A stretch of 60,548 nucleotides of DNA from Pseudomonas floridensis (GCF_002087235.1 NZ_MUIO01000013.1:1-60548); one strand, 5' to 3'; positions 27,852 to 36,512 are shown, numbered from the stretch's first letter. Program-made: numbers and translations. The notes: generated from the sequence alone by a model not told the origin.

Positions 27852-28781
27852 ATGAACCGCAATGAACTGCGCAAGGCCGATATCAACCTGATGGTGGTCT
27901 TCGAAACCCTGATGCAGGAACGCAACGTGACCCGCGCTGCGGAGAAACTGTTTCTTGGCCAGCCGACCATCAGCGCGGCGCTCAACCGCCTTCGCAGCCT
28001 GCTCAACGATCCGCTGTTCATTCGCGTTGGCCATCGCATGGAACCGACCGCTCGCGCCCATGAAATCCTCAAGCACCTGACTCCCGCGCTGGACGCCATG
28101 TCCACAGCGTTGAGCCTGACCACGGACTTCGATCCTTCGGTCAGCAAGATGACCTTTCGCATCGGTCTGTCGGACGATGTGGAGTTCGGTCTGCTGCCTG
28201 CCATGCTCAGGGCCATCCGCGAGGAAGCGCCGGGCGTGGTGATCGTGGTCAAACACGTGGATTACCTGAATATCTCCGAGGTGTTGATGTCCGGCGACAT
28301 CACCGTCGGTGTGTGCCTGACCCGCGAGTTGCCCGCCAATGCCAAACGCAAGCTGTTGCGCAATGTGCAGCCGCGTCTGGTGCGCGCTGACAAGCCTTCG
28401 GGGCCGATGTCGATGGACGAATATTGCTCGCGGCCGCATGTGGTGGTGTCGCATGTCGCCAGCGTGAGCAGCTTCGCCGATGAGTGGCTGACCGCACTGG
28501 GTCGCAAGCGGCAGGTGGTGCTGTCGGTGCCGCAATTCACCACCCTGCCCGCGCTGATGGCGGGTACAGACCTGATTTCAGGGTTGTCGGATTATGCGGC
28601 CAGTGCGATGAGCGCGCTGGGGCTGCTGTATGACGAACCGCTGCCCTTCCCCACGCCTGGGCTTGATCTGTCGATGACGTGGTTGAGCGTGATGGACAAC
28701 GATCCCGCCGAACGCTGGTTGCGCAACAGGATCGAGGAGTTCATGGGCGAGCGCCGGGAAGCGCCCGCCCTGGCTGGCTGA
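27852..28781 (+). CDS. LysR-family transcriptional regulator
   Basis: A 309-residue regulator with an N-terminal winged helix (RNVTRAAEKLFLGQPTISAALNRLR at about residues 26-50) and a type 2 periplasmic-binding-like effector domain. The N-terminal pattern DINLMVVFETLM with FIRVGHRMEPT is typical of the NodD-like branch. It probably controls the divergent exported hydrolase. The gene ends in a TGATCA hexamer in which its stop and the stop of pstB directly abut on opposite strands. Confidence 0.88.
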   Translation: MNRNELRKADINLMVVFETLMQERNVTRAAEKLFLGQPTISAALNRLRSLLNDPLFIRVGHRMEPTARAHEILKHLTPALDAMSTALSLTTDFDPSVSKMTFRIGLSDDVEFGLLPAMLRAIREEAPGVVIVVKHVDYLNISEVLMSGDITVGVCLTRELPANAKRKLLRNVQPRLVRADKPSGPMSMDEYCSRPHVVVSHVASVSSFADEWLTALGRKRQVVLSVPQFTTLPALMAGTDLISGLSDYAASAMSALGLLYDEPLPFPTPGLDLSMTWLSVMDNDPAERWLRNRIEEFMGERREAPALAG

Positions 28782-29561
28782 TCAGCCGAACCGACCGGTG
28801 ATGTAGTCTTCGGTCTGGGTCTTGGAGGGCTTGGTGAAGATGGTGTCGGTGTCGCCGTGTTCGATCAGCTCACCCATGAACATGAACGCGGTGTAGTCCG
28901 AGCAACGCGCAGCCTGCTGCATGTTGTGGGTCACGATGATCACGGTGAACTGCTCCTTGAGTTCGGTGATCAGTTGCTCGATACGGCCGGTGGAGATCGG
29001 GTCCAGCGCGGAAGTCGGTTCGTCCAGCAACAGCACCTGAGGACGCAGCGCGATGGTCCGTGCAATGCACAGACGCTGCTGCTGACCGCCGGACAGGCCG
29101 GTGGCGCTCTGCTTGAGCTTGTCCTTCACTTCATCCCACAGCGCTGCGCCACGCAGGGCCTGCTCGACGCGGTCTTCCATTTCCCGACGCGACAGTTTTT
29201 CGTGGTGCTTGATGGCATAGGCGATGTTGTCGTAGATCGACATCGGGAACGGCACCGGCTTCTGAAACACCATGCCCACGTGGCTGCGCAGACGGTTCAT
29301 CGAATAGCCAGGCGCGAGGATGTTTTCGCCATTGAGCAGCACTTCGCCGCGCGCTTCCTGCTTCGGGTACATCGCATAGATGCGGTTGAACACGCGCAGC
29401 AGGGTCGACTTGCCGCACCCCGACGGGCCAATGATGGCCGTGATGCGCTTCTCGGGAATGACCATGTCGATGGACTTCAGCGACTTCTGGTTGTTGTAGA
29501 AAAACTCCAGACCGCGCACTTGGATCTTGGTCTTTTCGTTGGCCAGGGAAAGGTTGTTCAT
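28782..29561 (-). CDS. pstB: phosphate ABC transporter ATP-binding protein
   Basis: A 259-residue ATPase of the Pst system with Walker [10 protein letters not shown], signature LSGGQQQR and Walker [13 protein letters not shown]. It starts with a base shared with the pstA stop (TGATG). It is the last gene of this pst operon. The next gene converges on it, so the phoU gene that normally follows pstB is absent. The Pst complex imports phosphate at low external concentration and takes part in sensing by PhoR. Confidence 0.95.
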   Translation of the reverse strand: MNNLSLANEKTKIQVRGLEFFYNNQKSLKSIDMVIPEKRITAIIGPSGCGKSTLLRVFNRIYAMYPKQEARGEVLLNGENILAPGYSMNRLRSHVGMVFQKPVPFPMSIYDNIAYAIKHHEKLSRREMEDRVEQALRGAALWDEVKDKLKQSATGLSGGQQQRLCIARTIALRPQVLLLDEPTSALDPISTGRIEQLITELKEQFTVIIVTHNMQQAARCSDYTAFMFMGELIEHGDTDTIFTKPSKTQTEDYITGRFG

Positions 29562-30445
29562 CAGGACGCCCTATTGCGCAGAAGAATTAAGCGAGAAAGC
29601 AGACTCAGTATCAGTACGAACAGCGTCATGACCAGCGCACCGGCCCAGGCCAGGGAGTGCCAGTCTTCGAACGGGCTCATTGCGTACTGGAACACCACCA
29701 CCGGAACACTGGCGATTGGCTTAAGCAGATCGCTGCTCCAGAACTGGTTGCCAAATGCAGTGAACAGCAACGGCGCGGTTTCGCCGGTGATGCGGGCCAG
29801 CGCCAGCAGCACACCGGTGACCACGCCTGCCTTGGCGGCGCGCAGAACGATCTGCAGGGTCAGCTTCCATTGAGGCACACCCAGCGCCAGCGCGGCTTCA
29901 CGCATGGTCGAAGGTTGCAGTTGCATCATTTCGTCGGTGGTACGCACCACGACCGGAATCACCAGCAGCGCCAGCGCCAGCGCACCGGCAAGTGCAGAGA
30001 AGCCGACCTGATGGCCGGTGACCGCGTTGAGCGGCAATACAACGACCGTGTAGACGAACAGACCGAGCACGATGGACGGTGCCGACAACAGAATGTCGTT
30101 GATGAAGCGCACCGCGTTGCCCAGCTTGGTGTAGCGCGCAAATTCGGCCAGCCAGATACCGGCCATCAGACCGATCGGGGTGCCGATCAGCAGGCCAATG
30201 CCGGACATCAGCACGCTGCCGTAGAACGCGTTGGCCAGACCGCCTTCAGTACCTGGCGGTGGCGTCATGCCGGTGAACAGTTGCAGGTTGAGGGCATCGA
30301 TACCCTTGATGATCGTGGTCAGCAGAATCCAGACCAGCCACAACAGACCAAAGGCCGTGGCGCCACAACTGAGCACCATCGCGATCTTGTTCTTGATGCT
30401 GCGAACCCGATAAATGCGCTCGCTGCCTGTCAGGTCCTTACTCAT
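29561..30445 (-). CDS. pstA: phosphate ABC transporter permease
   Basis: A 294-residue permease with about six hydrophobic segments and the PstA pattern [18 protein letters not shown] near the N-terminus, plus an ATPase-contact loop ([20 protein letters not shown]). Its size is that of E. coli-type PstA and not the long forms (above 500 residues) found with some Pseudomonas pst operons. It overlaps pstC by 4 nt (ATGA) and pstB by 1 nt, so the three are translationally coupled. Confidence 0.94.
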   Translation of the reverse strand: MSKDLTGSERIYRVRSIKNKIAMVLSCGATAFGLLWLVWILLTTIIKGIDALNLQLFTGMTPPPGTEGGLANAFYGSVLMSGIGLLIGTPIGLMAGIWLAEFARYTKLGNAVRFINDILLSAPSIVLGLFVYTVVVLPLNAVTGHQVGFSALAGALALALLVIPVVVRTTDEMMQLQPSTMREAALALGVPQWKLTLQIVLRAAKAGVVTGVLLALARITGETAPLLFTAFGNQFWSSDLLKPIASVPVVVFQYAMSPFEDWHSLAWAGALVMTLFVLILSLLSRLILLRNRAS

Positions 30446-31437
30446 AACCCCTCCTTGCGCGACAGACGGGACAGCATCAGACGTGCCAGGGCCAGCACGA
30501 TGAAGGTCACCACAAACAACAGGAAGCCCAGTGCAATCAGCGCTGAGCGGTGCAGATCGGTGTAGGCCTCGTTGAACTCGTTGGCGATCACCGAGGCGAT
30601 AGAGCTGCTTGGCATCATCAACGACGCCGAGAACTGGTGCGCATTGCCCAGTACGAAGGTCACCGCCATGGTTTCACCCAGTGCGCGGCCCAGCCCCAGG
30701 AAGATGCCCCCGACCACCGCCGAGCGGGTGTAAGGCAGCACGATGTCCCAGACCACTTCCCAGGTCGTGCCACCCAAGGCGTACGCCGACTCTTTGAGGG
30801 CAACGGGCACGGTGCGGAAAACTTCCTGCATCACCGAGGTAATGAAAGGGGTAATCATGATCGCCAGCACGATACCGGCTGTCAGCATGCCGATGCCCAG
30901 TGGCGGGCCTTGAAACATGGGACCGACCAATGGCAAGGCACCGAGATTTTCGGTGATCCAGGGCGACAGGTGTTCAGCCATGAACGGCCCGAACACGAAC
31001 AGCCCCCACATGCCATAGATGATCGACGGAATGCCTGCCAACAGCTCGATGGCCGAGGCGATAGGCATCCGAAGCCATGGTGGCGCTACTTCGGTCAGGA
31101 AAATCGCAATGCCGAAACTCACCGGAACGGCGATCAGCAGAGCCAGAAAAGAGGTCACCAGCGTGCCGTAGATCGGAACCAGTGCGCCGAACTTGCCGGC
31201 ATTCACGTCCCACTCGGTGCTGGTCAGAAAGTCGAACCCGAACGTCTGGAAGGCCAGACTGCCACCCCAGAGGGTCGACAGGGCGATACAACCCAGCAAA
31301 GCAAGCACCAGCATTGCGGCGGCCTGCAATGAACGCTTGAACCACAGGTCATGGCGGTGATCCCGCTTGGCGCGTTTCTCGCCTTCGGTCTCGACAGCAT
31401 TGACGGCAGCGGACAGGTATTGGGTGTTTTCAGTCAT
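30442..31437 (-). CDS. pstC: phosphate ABC transporter permease
   Basis: A 331-residue permease. After a 35-residue hydrophilic N-terminus come about six membrane segments. PstC features include FGIAIFLTEVAPPWLRMPI and the loop LKESAYALGGTTWEVVWDIV that contacts PstB. It forms the pore with PstA. An 82-nt gap separates it from pstS, which commonly allows higher expression of the binding protein. Confidence 0.94.
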   Translation of the reverse strand: MTENTQYLSAAVNAVETEGEKRAKRDHRHDLWFKRSLQAAAMLVLALLGCIALSTLWGGSLAFQTFGFDFLTSTEWDVNAGKFGALVPIYGTLVTSFLALLIAVPVSFGIAIFLTEVAPPWLRMPIASAIELLAGIPSIIYGMWGLFVFGPFMAEHLSPWITENLGALPLVGPMFQGPPLGIGMLTAGIVLAIMITPFITSVMQEVFRTVPVALKESAYALGGTTWEVVWDIVLPYTRSAVVGGIFLGLGRALGETMAVTFVLGNAHQFSASLMMPSSSIASVIANEFNEAYTDLHRSALIALGFLLFVVTFIVLALARLMLSRLSRKEGL

Positions 31438-31519
31438 GTTGAGTCCACTCGCAAGGAAAAGCCCCCGCCATCAAACCGATATCGCGGTCGATGACAGGGG
31501 TCATACAGGCTTGAATCAC

Positions 31520-32539
31520 TTACTTGGTGAATTCAGCTTTCCAGTAGTTTTCTACACGATCGACCAGCGACTTCGGCAAGGCAACGTAATCCAGATCTGC
31601 GGCCTGCTTCTGGCCGTTCTCCAGGGACCACTTGAAGAAATCGAACGCTGCTTCGCTCTTCTCTGCGTTCTTGGCCTTCTTGTACATGATGATCCAGGTT
31701 GTCGCAGTGATCGGCCACGCTTCTTCACCAGGAGCGTTGGTCATGATCAGACCGAAGTCCTTGGCGCTTGCCCAGTCGGCGGTGTCGGCGGCGGCAGCGA
31801 ACGACTTGGCTGTCGGCGCAATGAACTTGCCAGCCGCGTTCTTCAACTGCGTATAGGACAATTTGTTGGTGACAGCGTAGGAGTATTCAACGTAGCCGAT
31901 CGAACCTTTGATCTGCTTGACGTAAGCCGAAACACCTTCGTTACCCTTGCCACCCACACCGGCTGGCCACTGCACGGTCGAACCGAATTTCAGCTTCTCG
32001 TTCCACTCGGAACTGGCTTTGCTGAGGTAGTTGGTGAAGTTGTAGGTAGTGCCCGAACCGTCCGAACGGTGAACCACGGTGATCGCAGTTTCAGGCAGCG
32101 TTACGCCAGGGTTCAACGCGACAATGGCAGGGTCGTTCCACTTCTTGACCGTGCCCATGAAGATCTTGGCCAGGGTTTCGCCATCAAGCTTCAGCTTGCC
32201 ACTTTCGATGCCCTCAACGTTGACGATCGGCACGATACCGCCGATGACGCTCGGGAATTGACCCAGGCCTGCGGACTGCAGATCTTCAGCGGACATAGGG
32301 GCATCGGAAGCACCGAAGTCAACGGTTGCAGCCTTGATCTGAGCGATACCACCGCCCGAACCGATCGACTGATAGTTGATGCGGTTCGGTGAATTCTTGC
32401 TGTAGTCCTGGGACCACTTCGAAATGACCGGGAAGACGAAACTCGAACCAGCGCCCGTTACATCAGTCGCGTGGGCTACACCGCTCAGGCACAGCGAAGC
32501 GATCAGAAGCGACAAGCGTTTTTTAGTCAGCAGAATCAC
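31520..32539 (-). CDS. pstS: phosphate ABC transporter substrate-binding protein
   Basis: A 339-residue periplasmic phosphate-binding protein. A signal peptide ends at VAHATD (residues 21-26). The binding motifs TGAGSSFVFP, DFGASDAPM and HRSDGSGTT are all of the E. coli PstS type. The start is GTG at 32539 with GAGG seven nt upstream. The protein is the first gene of the operon and lies behind a Pho-box-like site with a -10 hexamer at the correct distance. The E. coli-like type and the lack of phoU suggest a second Pst system that adds to the housekeeping one. Confidence 0.95.
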   Translation of the reverse strand: MILLTKKRLSLLIASLCLSGVAHATDVTGAGSSFVFPVISKWSQDYSKNSPNRINYQSIGSGGGIAQIKAATVDFGASDAPMSAEDLQSAGLGQFPSVIGGIVPIVNVEGIESGKLKLDGETLAKIFMGTVKKWNDPAIVALNPGVTLPETAITVVHRSDGSGTTYNFTNYLSKASSEWNEKLKFGSTVQWPAGVGGKGNEGVSAYVKQIKGSIGYVEYSYAVTNKLSYTQLKNAAGKFIAPTAKSFAAAADTADWASAKDFGLIMTNAPGEEAWPITATTWIIMYKKAKNAEKSEAAFDFFKWSLENGQKQAADLDYVALPKSLVDRVENYWKAEFTK

Positions 32540-33056
32540 GGTAATACCTCAGTCCAGGAGATTGTGTGGTGGTCCACTTAAGGAGGCCCGAGGCGGATTT
32601 AAACCCTCAAATGTTTCTGTTTAATGACAAACAGTCGATCCAGGTCGGCTGAAGCTCATTTTTATAGCTGATTTCCTACATCATAAATTTTTTAAAATAC
32701 GGTATTCCCCAGCATTTACAGGGCTAAAGCAGCGATTCAAACACTGTAGCGAAGTGCCACCAACTTACTAATAGCTCTGGGCCACTCCCGTTATAAAAGT
32801 GTAAAAAAATGTGCGCTTTTAGAAGATCACTGCAAAGGCAGCTCAGCGCCTTATAACCAGATCGCCTGAAAAACCTCCTCCTCTCGCGCTGATCACCTGG
32901 CTTTTCCCGGGCGTGCAGGTGTCTTTTAAAAGCGCCATATTTGAGGGGTGGTATTAGATACGAATCCGGGATGTGCTACCGTTCGTCGGGTGCCTTGGCA
33001 CCTATGGCCAGTGGCCAATGACCAATGTGGGTATCTTAAAAAACGGAGTACGCCTC
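32540..33056. other. 517-nt intergenic region: pstS promoter and AT-rich segment
   Basis: Divergent space between pstS and a small exported-protein gene. The part next to pstS holds the PhoB-type promoter candidate. The middle, about 32640-32830, is much richer in A and T than the surroundings (runs such as TAAATTTTTTAAAATA), which could reflect promoter or nucleoid-protein binding. No coding frame with a ribosome site was seen until 33057. A small RNA cannot be excluded. Confidence 0.55.
32597..32630 (-). promoter_or_regulatory. PhoB-type promoter candidate for pstS
   Basis: On the minus strand, TTGTCAT-TAAA-CAGAAAC (32613-32630) matches the Pho box CTGTCAT-N4-CTGTCAT well in its first half (6 of 7) and weakly in its second. 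Ten nt later comes TTAAAT (32597-32602), the distance expected for a PhoB-dependent -10. The same place also holds a perfect palindrome, CTGTTT-N6-AAACAG (32617-32634). The site lies about 75-90 nt before the pstS start. Confidence 0.45.
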
Positions 33057-33335
33057 ATGATCACTAACAAACTGACTGCCCTCACCCTCGCTGGCCTGAT
33101 GGCGGTCGCATCTGGCGCCGCCTTTGCCGAGACCGTCAATAACAATGCGACCAAGCTGCCTGGCACCAACACGCTGCCAGCGGATCGCAATTCGTCCAGC
33201 ACGGTAGACACTCAGGGCGTCAAGGCCCAGAACCAGGCACAGCAGCCAAAGGGCAAATCGGCCACCCATGACAAGAATGCTCATGGCGGCACGCACACCA
33301 ACGGCGATGTCACTGAAAAGCCGAAAACCAACTGA
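33057..33335 (+). CDS. small exported low-complexity protein (92 aa)
   Basis: A 92-residue protein of no family I recognise. A clear Sec signal peptide (MITNKLTALTLAGLMAV, cleavage probably after AAFA) leads into about 68 residues rich in Asn, Thr, Lys, Gln and Gly with no hydrophobic core, so it is probably disordered in the periplasm. The ATG has GGAG eight nt upstream. It resembles the next small gene in the signal peptide (KLTALTLAG / KLSALGLAM) and in a PGT motif shortly after. It is divergent from pstS, so it may share phosphate control; that is inference. Confidence 0.72.
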   Translation: MITNKLTALTLAGLMAVASGAAFAETVNNNATKLPGTNTLPADRNSSSTVDTQGVKAQNQAQQPKGKSATHDKNAHGGTHTNGDVTEKPKTN

Positions 33336-33351
33336 TGCCACCGACACAGCA

Positions 33352-33371
33352 GGCAGGGCACCTACCCTGCC
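33352..33371. terminator. stem-loop between the two small exported-protein genes
   Basis: A perfect 7-bp stem, GGCAGGG (33352-33358) with CCCTGCC (33365-33371), around a six-base loop. It is 17 nt past the stop of the first small gene. No T-run follows, so it may be an attenuator or a 3' stabiliser and not a terminator. Confidence 0.35.
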
Positions 33372-33464
33372 CGCTGGTCGGAACCCCAGCACCTGTTGTC
33401 CCGATCACAGCTCAATGAATATGGCAACACCCGTTCAGCAATCCCGCCTCAGGAGATTCTTGAC

Positions 33465-33758
33465 ATGATGAGCAGAAAACTCAGCGCGCTGGGTCTGGCG
33501 ATGATCCTCGCAGGTGCCAGCGTCAGCGCACTTGCAGGCTCCACCGGTCCGACCAATCCGAATAACGACAGTCCGAAAGTACCAGGCACTGGCATGGAAA
33601 AGAACGTCGACGGCACGTCCCCCGGTGCCAAAGGTACAAGTCCTGGAACGAAAGGCATGGACCCGGAGCCAAGCGCCGGCATGCGCGGCCAGACTCCTGA
33701 CTCTCAACAGCAGGACATGGACGACAACGACGATCAGGACGACGACAACGCACCGTGA
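33465..33758 (+). CDS. small exported acidic-tailed protein (97 aa)
   Basis: A 97-residue protein with a signal peptide (SRKLSALGLAMILAGASVSA, cleavage near ALAG). A Gly/Pro/Ser/Thr-rich body follows, with internal near-repeats TSPGAKG and TSPGTKG. The C-terminus (DMDDNDDQDDDNAP) is almost purely acidic and could bind cations. AGGAG lies nine nt before the ATG-ATG start. No known family is apparent. The last 25 nt overlap the 3' end of the nuclease gene on the opposite strand. Its relation to the preceding small protein suggests a duplicated pair. Confidence 0.7.
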   Translation: MMSRKLSALGLAMILAGASVSALAGSTGPTNPNNDSPKVPGTGMEKNVDGTSPGAKGTSPGTKGMDPEPSAGMRGQTPDSQQQDMDDNDDQDDDNAP

Positions 33759-35464
33759 TCCTGAATTGAACGCGGCGGCCCGTAGTCAGGTCTTTCCTGG
33801 ACCGCCTCGTCTTGACTGTCCACCTCCCACTTCACATAACACACCTGGACCGGCATTCCGTGCTCGGCGCAGAAATCCAGCCAACGCAACTGATTGTCTT
33901 GCAAGCGATCGCCTGGCCCCTTGACCTCCACCATCCGATAACTGCGCTGCTCCGGAAAAAACTGGATCAGGTCCGGCATACCGGTGCGGTTGGCCTTTAT
34001 GTCCTGTAACAGACGCCTGAACCAGTGCCGTAAGTGCTCGGCGGGCACGCAATCCAGCGCTCGGTCCAGTAATTCGGAACTCAACGCCCCCCAAAACACG
34101 AACGGTGATTGCAGGCCATATTTGCTGGCGAACCGCTCGCGGATGGTCGTGCGGTACGCATCGCTGTCCAGCTCGGCCAGACATGCCGCGAACAGCACAG
34201 CACGCCGTTGATGGAAATCAGGGCTGTACAGATCGCTGGGCGCGCTGTGGAACGGATGAAAGAACGCGCCCGGCAAAGGGGCAAATATCGCAGGCCAGCA
34301 CAGCAGGCCGAACAGCGAATTGATCAGCGCATTCTCGACGTAATGCACCTCGCCGCCCTGCTCTTCCAGATGTTCGCGGATCAATTGCTCGACGCTGCGC
34401 CCCGGCAACGGCAAGATTTGCACATCCAGCCTTGAAACGACGCGTGCTGCCCGCTTGCGCTCGGTGGCCAGCCCGAGTTTGCGTTGCAGACGCGGCAGGA
34501 CGCGGGTCAGATGCTGTGCCTCGGCATCGCTCTCAGGGGCAAGGCTGGCCTGCTGCAGCAGTGCCATGGCCTCGGCATACTCGGCGTTACGCTCCAGCAC
34601 CCGGATCTGCCGCGAGCGTGCACCGGGGTAGTTCGACTGTCGATACACCGACAGGGCCAGCGGCCAGTCCTGCAGGCGCTCGGCCTGCTGGCCGATGCGG
34701 TATAGCAGCTTGGCGCGACGCATCTGCAGCCACGGATTGCAGCATTGGATGGCAATGGCCTGCCCGGCCAGCTCGTGCACCGCGAGGCTGGTTTCCAGCG
34801 CCTCACGGCACACGTGCAGTTGCAGACAGACGTCAATATCGGCTCGCGCGGTGATGGCGCGAGAATCGGCTGAAAACTCGACTTTCTCGTAACGATAGAT
34901 ACCCAGATCGGCCAGGACGAATTCCGACCATTCCTGATACAGATTGCCGAAATACAGTAGTCGCAAGCGGTCACACAGCAGCATCACGGTCAGGCCGAAT
35001 ACCGCATCGGGCATCGCGGGGCACCAGTCATCGAGCGGCTGCACGACGCCGTGAAGTGGCAGCAGGCGTTCGAACCACACTTCCTTGCGCTCGGTGTTCT
35101 TCACGCCGTGCGCCTTGAAACACTGGCTCAGTTCATCTTTGCGCAACAACTGGAACAACTCGCTCAGACTCAGCGCCGGCCTGGCATCGACCCAGCCGAG
35201 TTCAAGCAGGGCCTGCACCGCCTGTTGCGGATCGCCGATCTCCTCATAACTCAACTTGCTCGCTCGAAACAGCGTGCCCTTGCGCATTACCATGCGCACC
35301 AGCAATCCTTGGGAGGCGACAGGCAGCCACGCGAACGTTTCGATGAAACGCAGCTCCGAGTCGTCGAGCAGATCGTGATAGCGTTGCGCAATCCAGTCCA
35401 GCGCCTGGCGAAAGTTTTCCAGGTAGTAGAACGGATTATCCAGAGCAGAAGTATTCAAGGCCAA
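33734..35464 (-). CDS. FAN1-type VRR-NUC domain nuclease
   Basis: A 576-residue protein with the layout of bacterial FAN1: an N-terminal SAP-like DNA-binding region (LSLSELFQLLRKDELSQCF), a helical TPR-like middle (LQDWPLALSVYRQSNYPGARSRQIRVLERN) and a C-terminal VRR-NUC nuclease domain. Catalytic residues are visible as D498 (PD), E513 and K515 (VEVKGPGDR, the PD-(D/E)xK pattern). FAN1 enzymes cut branched and 5'-flap DNA and in eukaryotes take part in crosslink repair; the Pseudomonas homologue is a known structural model. The gene stands alone, and its 3' end overlaps a small exported-protein gene by 25 nt. Confidence 0.9.
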   Translation of the reverse strand: MALNTSALDNPFYYLENFRQALDWIAQRYHDLLDDSELRFIETFAWLPVASQGLLVRMVMRKGTLFRASKLSYEEIGDPQQAVQALLELGWVDARPALSLSELFQLLRKDELSQCFKAHGVKNTERKEVWFERLLPLHGVVQPLDDWCPAMPDAVFGLTVMLLCDRLRLLYFGNLYQEWSEFVLADLGIYRYEKVEFSADSRAITARADIDVCLQLHVCREALETSLAVHELAGQAIAIQCCNPWLQMRRAKLLYRIGQQAERLQDWPLALSVYRQSNYPGARSRQIRVLERNAEYAEAMALLQQASLAPESDAEAQHLTRVLPRLQRKLGLATERKRAARVVSRLDVQILPLPGRSVEQLIREHLEEQGGEVHYVENALINSLFGLLCWPAIFAPLPGAFFHPFHSAPSDLYSPDFHQRRAVLFAACLAELDSDAYRTTIRERFASKYGLQSPFVFWGALSSELLDRALDCVPAEHLRHWFRRLLQDIKANRTGMPDLIQFFPEQRSYRMVEVKGPGDRLQDNQLRWLDFCAEHGMPVQVCYVKWEVDSQDEAVQERPDYGPPRSIQDHGALSSS

Positions 35465-35626
35465 CGGTCACACAGCAATGAGCAGACCCGCCAAGGATAC
35501 TGGCTATCCGTACAGATGCCACACCCAACCGCCCATTTCAGCGAGCTGGCCGATCAATGGCGCATTTTCTGGACAGTGGGTCGTTCCGGGAAAGCGACGC
35601 CCACGGTCAGCCGGGAGACAACGACG

Positions 35627-36124
35627 ATGCAGACGCCCCTGGTATACCTCGCAGGCTTTGACGTATTTCGCACCGACGCTGTCGAGCACGGCCGTTATCT
35701 CAAGGCACTGTGCACCGCGCACGGTCTGGAAGGTCTGTACCCGTTCGATAACCAGGTGACGCCGGGCCTGCCGCTGCATGAAACCGCCCGGCAGATCTAC
35801 ACCATGAACGTAGCGATGATCCGCCGATGCACGGCGGTGCTGGCTAACCTGAATGTGTTTCGCGGCCTGGAGCCGGATTCCGGCACGGCGTTCGAAGTGG
35901 GCATGGCGGTGGCGCTCGACAAACCAGTGTGGGGGTATTTCGAGCCGGTCGCGTCGTTGCGCGAACTGGTGCCTCATGATGAAAACGGTGCCGATTGCGA
36001 CGGCTATCTGGTAGAGGACTTCGCCCTGCCCCGCAACCTGATGCTGGCCTGCAGTTGGGCCGGCACCAGCTCCACGGTGGAATTGGGTGCCGAAGCACTG
36101 GCCTTGTACCTGAGCAAGCGATAA
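35627..36124 (+). CDS. nucleoside 2-deoxyribosyltransferase-like protein
   Basis: A 165-residue protein of the nucleoside 2-deoxyribosyltransferase family. MQTPLVYLAGFDVF at the start and EPDSGTAFEVGMA with the nucleophile-type Glu are both family signatures. GGGAG precedes the ATG at 35627. The frame stays open far upstream, but that part is the antisense shadow of the nuclease gene and has no family likeness. The family transfers deoxyribose between bases or hydrolyses deoxynucleoside (mono)phosphates, which makes nucleotide salvage or housecleaning likely. Its divergent position beside a DNA-repair nuclease is suggestive but not proof of joint action. Confidence 0.85.
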   Translation: MQTPLVYLAGFDVFRTDAVEHGRYLKALCTAHGLEGLYPFDNQVTPGLPLHETARQIYTMNVAMIRRCTAVLANLNVFRGLEPDSGTAFEVGMAVALDKPVWGYFEPVASLRELVPHDENGADCDGYLVEDFALPRNLMLACSWAGTSSTVELGAEALALYLSKR

Positions 36125-36178
36125 GGCCGAAGCCTCCAGGCTGACTGACAGGCAGACACACAGGTACTGACGGTAACG

Positions 36179-36403
36179 TCAGCCCAGCGTCGAGGAACCG
36201 ATATCGCCCGTGACGGTGGGGTCGAGCTTGTCCGCGTCAACGAAGTCGTCCAGGCCGAGAATATCCAGATCCAGATAAGCCTCCGGGTCCGTGTCTTCGT
36301 CGGCGTCGGCATCGTTCAGTGGCGACTGGTCACCCCCAAACTGCCAGATATCGTTCAAAAGCATAGGGGTCGCGATCACGCCGGTGTGTGCGGGGGTTTG
36401 CAT
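36179..36403 (-). CDS. orphan 74-residue acidic peptide
   Basis: A short gene with AGGAG nine nt ahead of its ATG. The protein has 17 acidic residues, one Lys, one His and no Arg. The acidic block is around residues 28-62, with leucines spaced through it (YLDLDILGLDDF), and the last 12 residues are neutral and Ser/Thr/Gly-rich. There is no signal peptide or transmembrane segment. No family is recognised. It lies 109 nt behind a LysR gene on the same strand and converges on the deoxyribosyltransferase gene. Possibilities include a small protein partner, a leaderless peptide precursor, or a stress protein. No modification enzymes are nearby to support a RiPP. Confidence 0.55.
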   Translation of the reverse strand: MQTPAHTGVIATPMLLNDIWQFGGDQSPLNDADADEDTDPEAYLDLDILGLDDFVDADKLDPTVTGDIGSSTLG

Positions 36404-36512
36404 GACTCAAGGCTCCTGTCAGTAATCGATTCATCGGACACCGTCCGCGTGTCCGCATTCACAAAGGCTAACTCAGTAGAAGCCGAAAGCCAGCCCCTTC
36501 AGGCCGGATTCA

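Noticed and set aside
35051..35626. Extended N-terminus for the deoxyribosyltransferase-like gene
   Set aside because: The extra 192 codons lie opposite the nuclease gene and its promoter, have no family similarity, and a good ribosome site precedes the ATG at 35627.
36179..36403. Acidic peptide as a lasso or other RiPP precursor
   Set aside because: No cyclase, protease or modifying enzyme in the neighbourhood, and the C-terminus lacks a lasso core pattern. Kept as an orphan gene.
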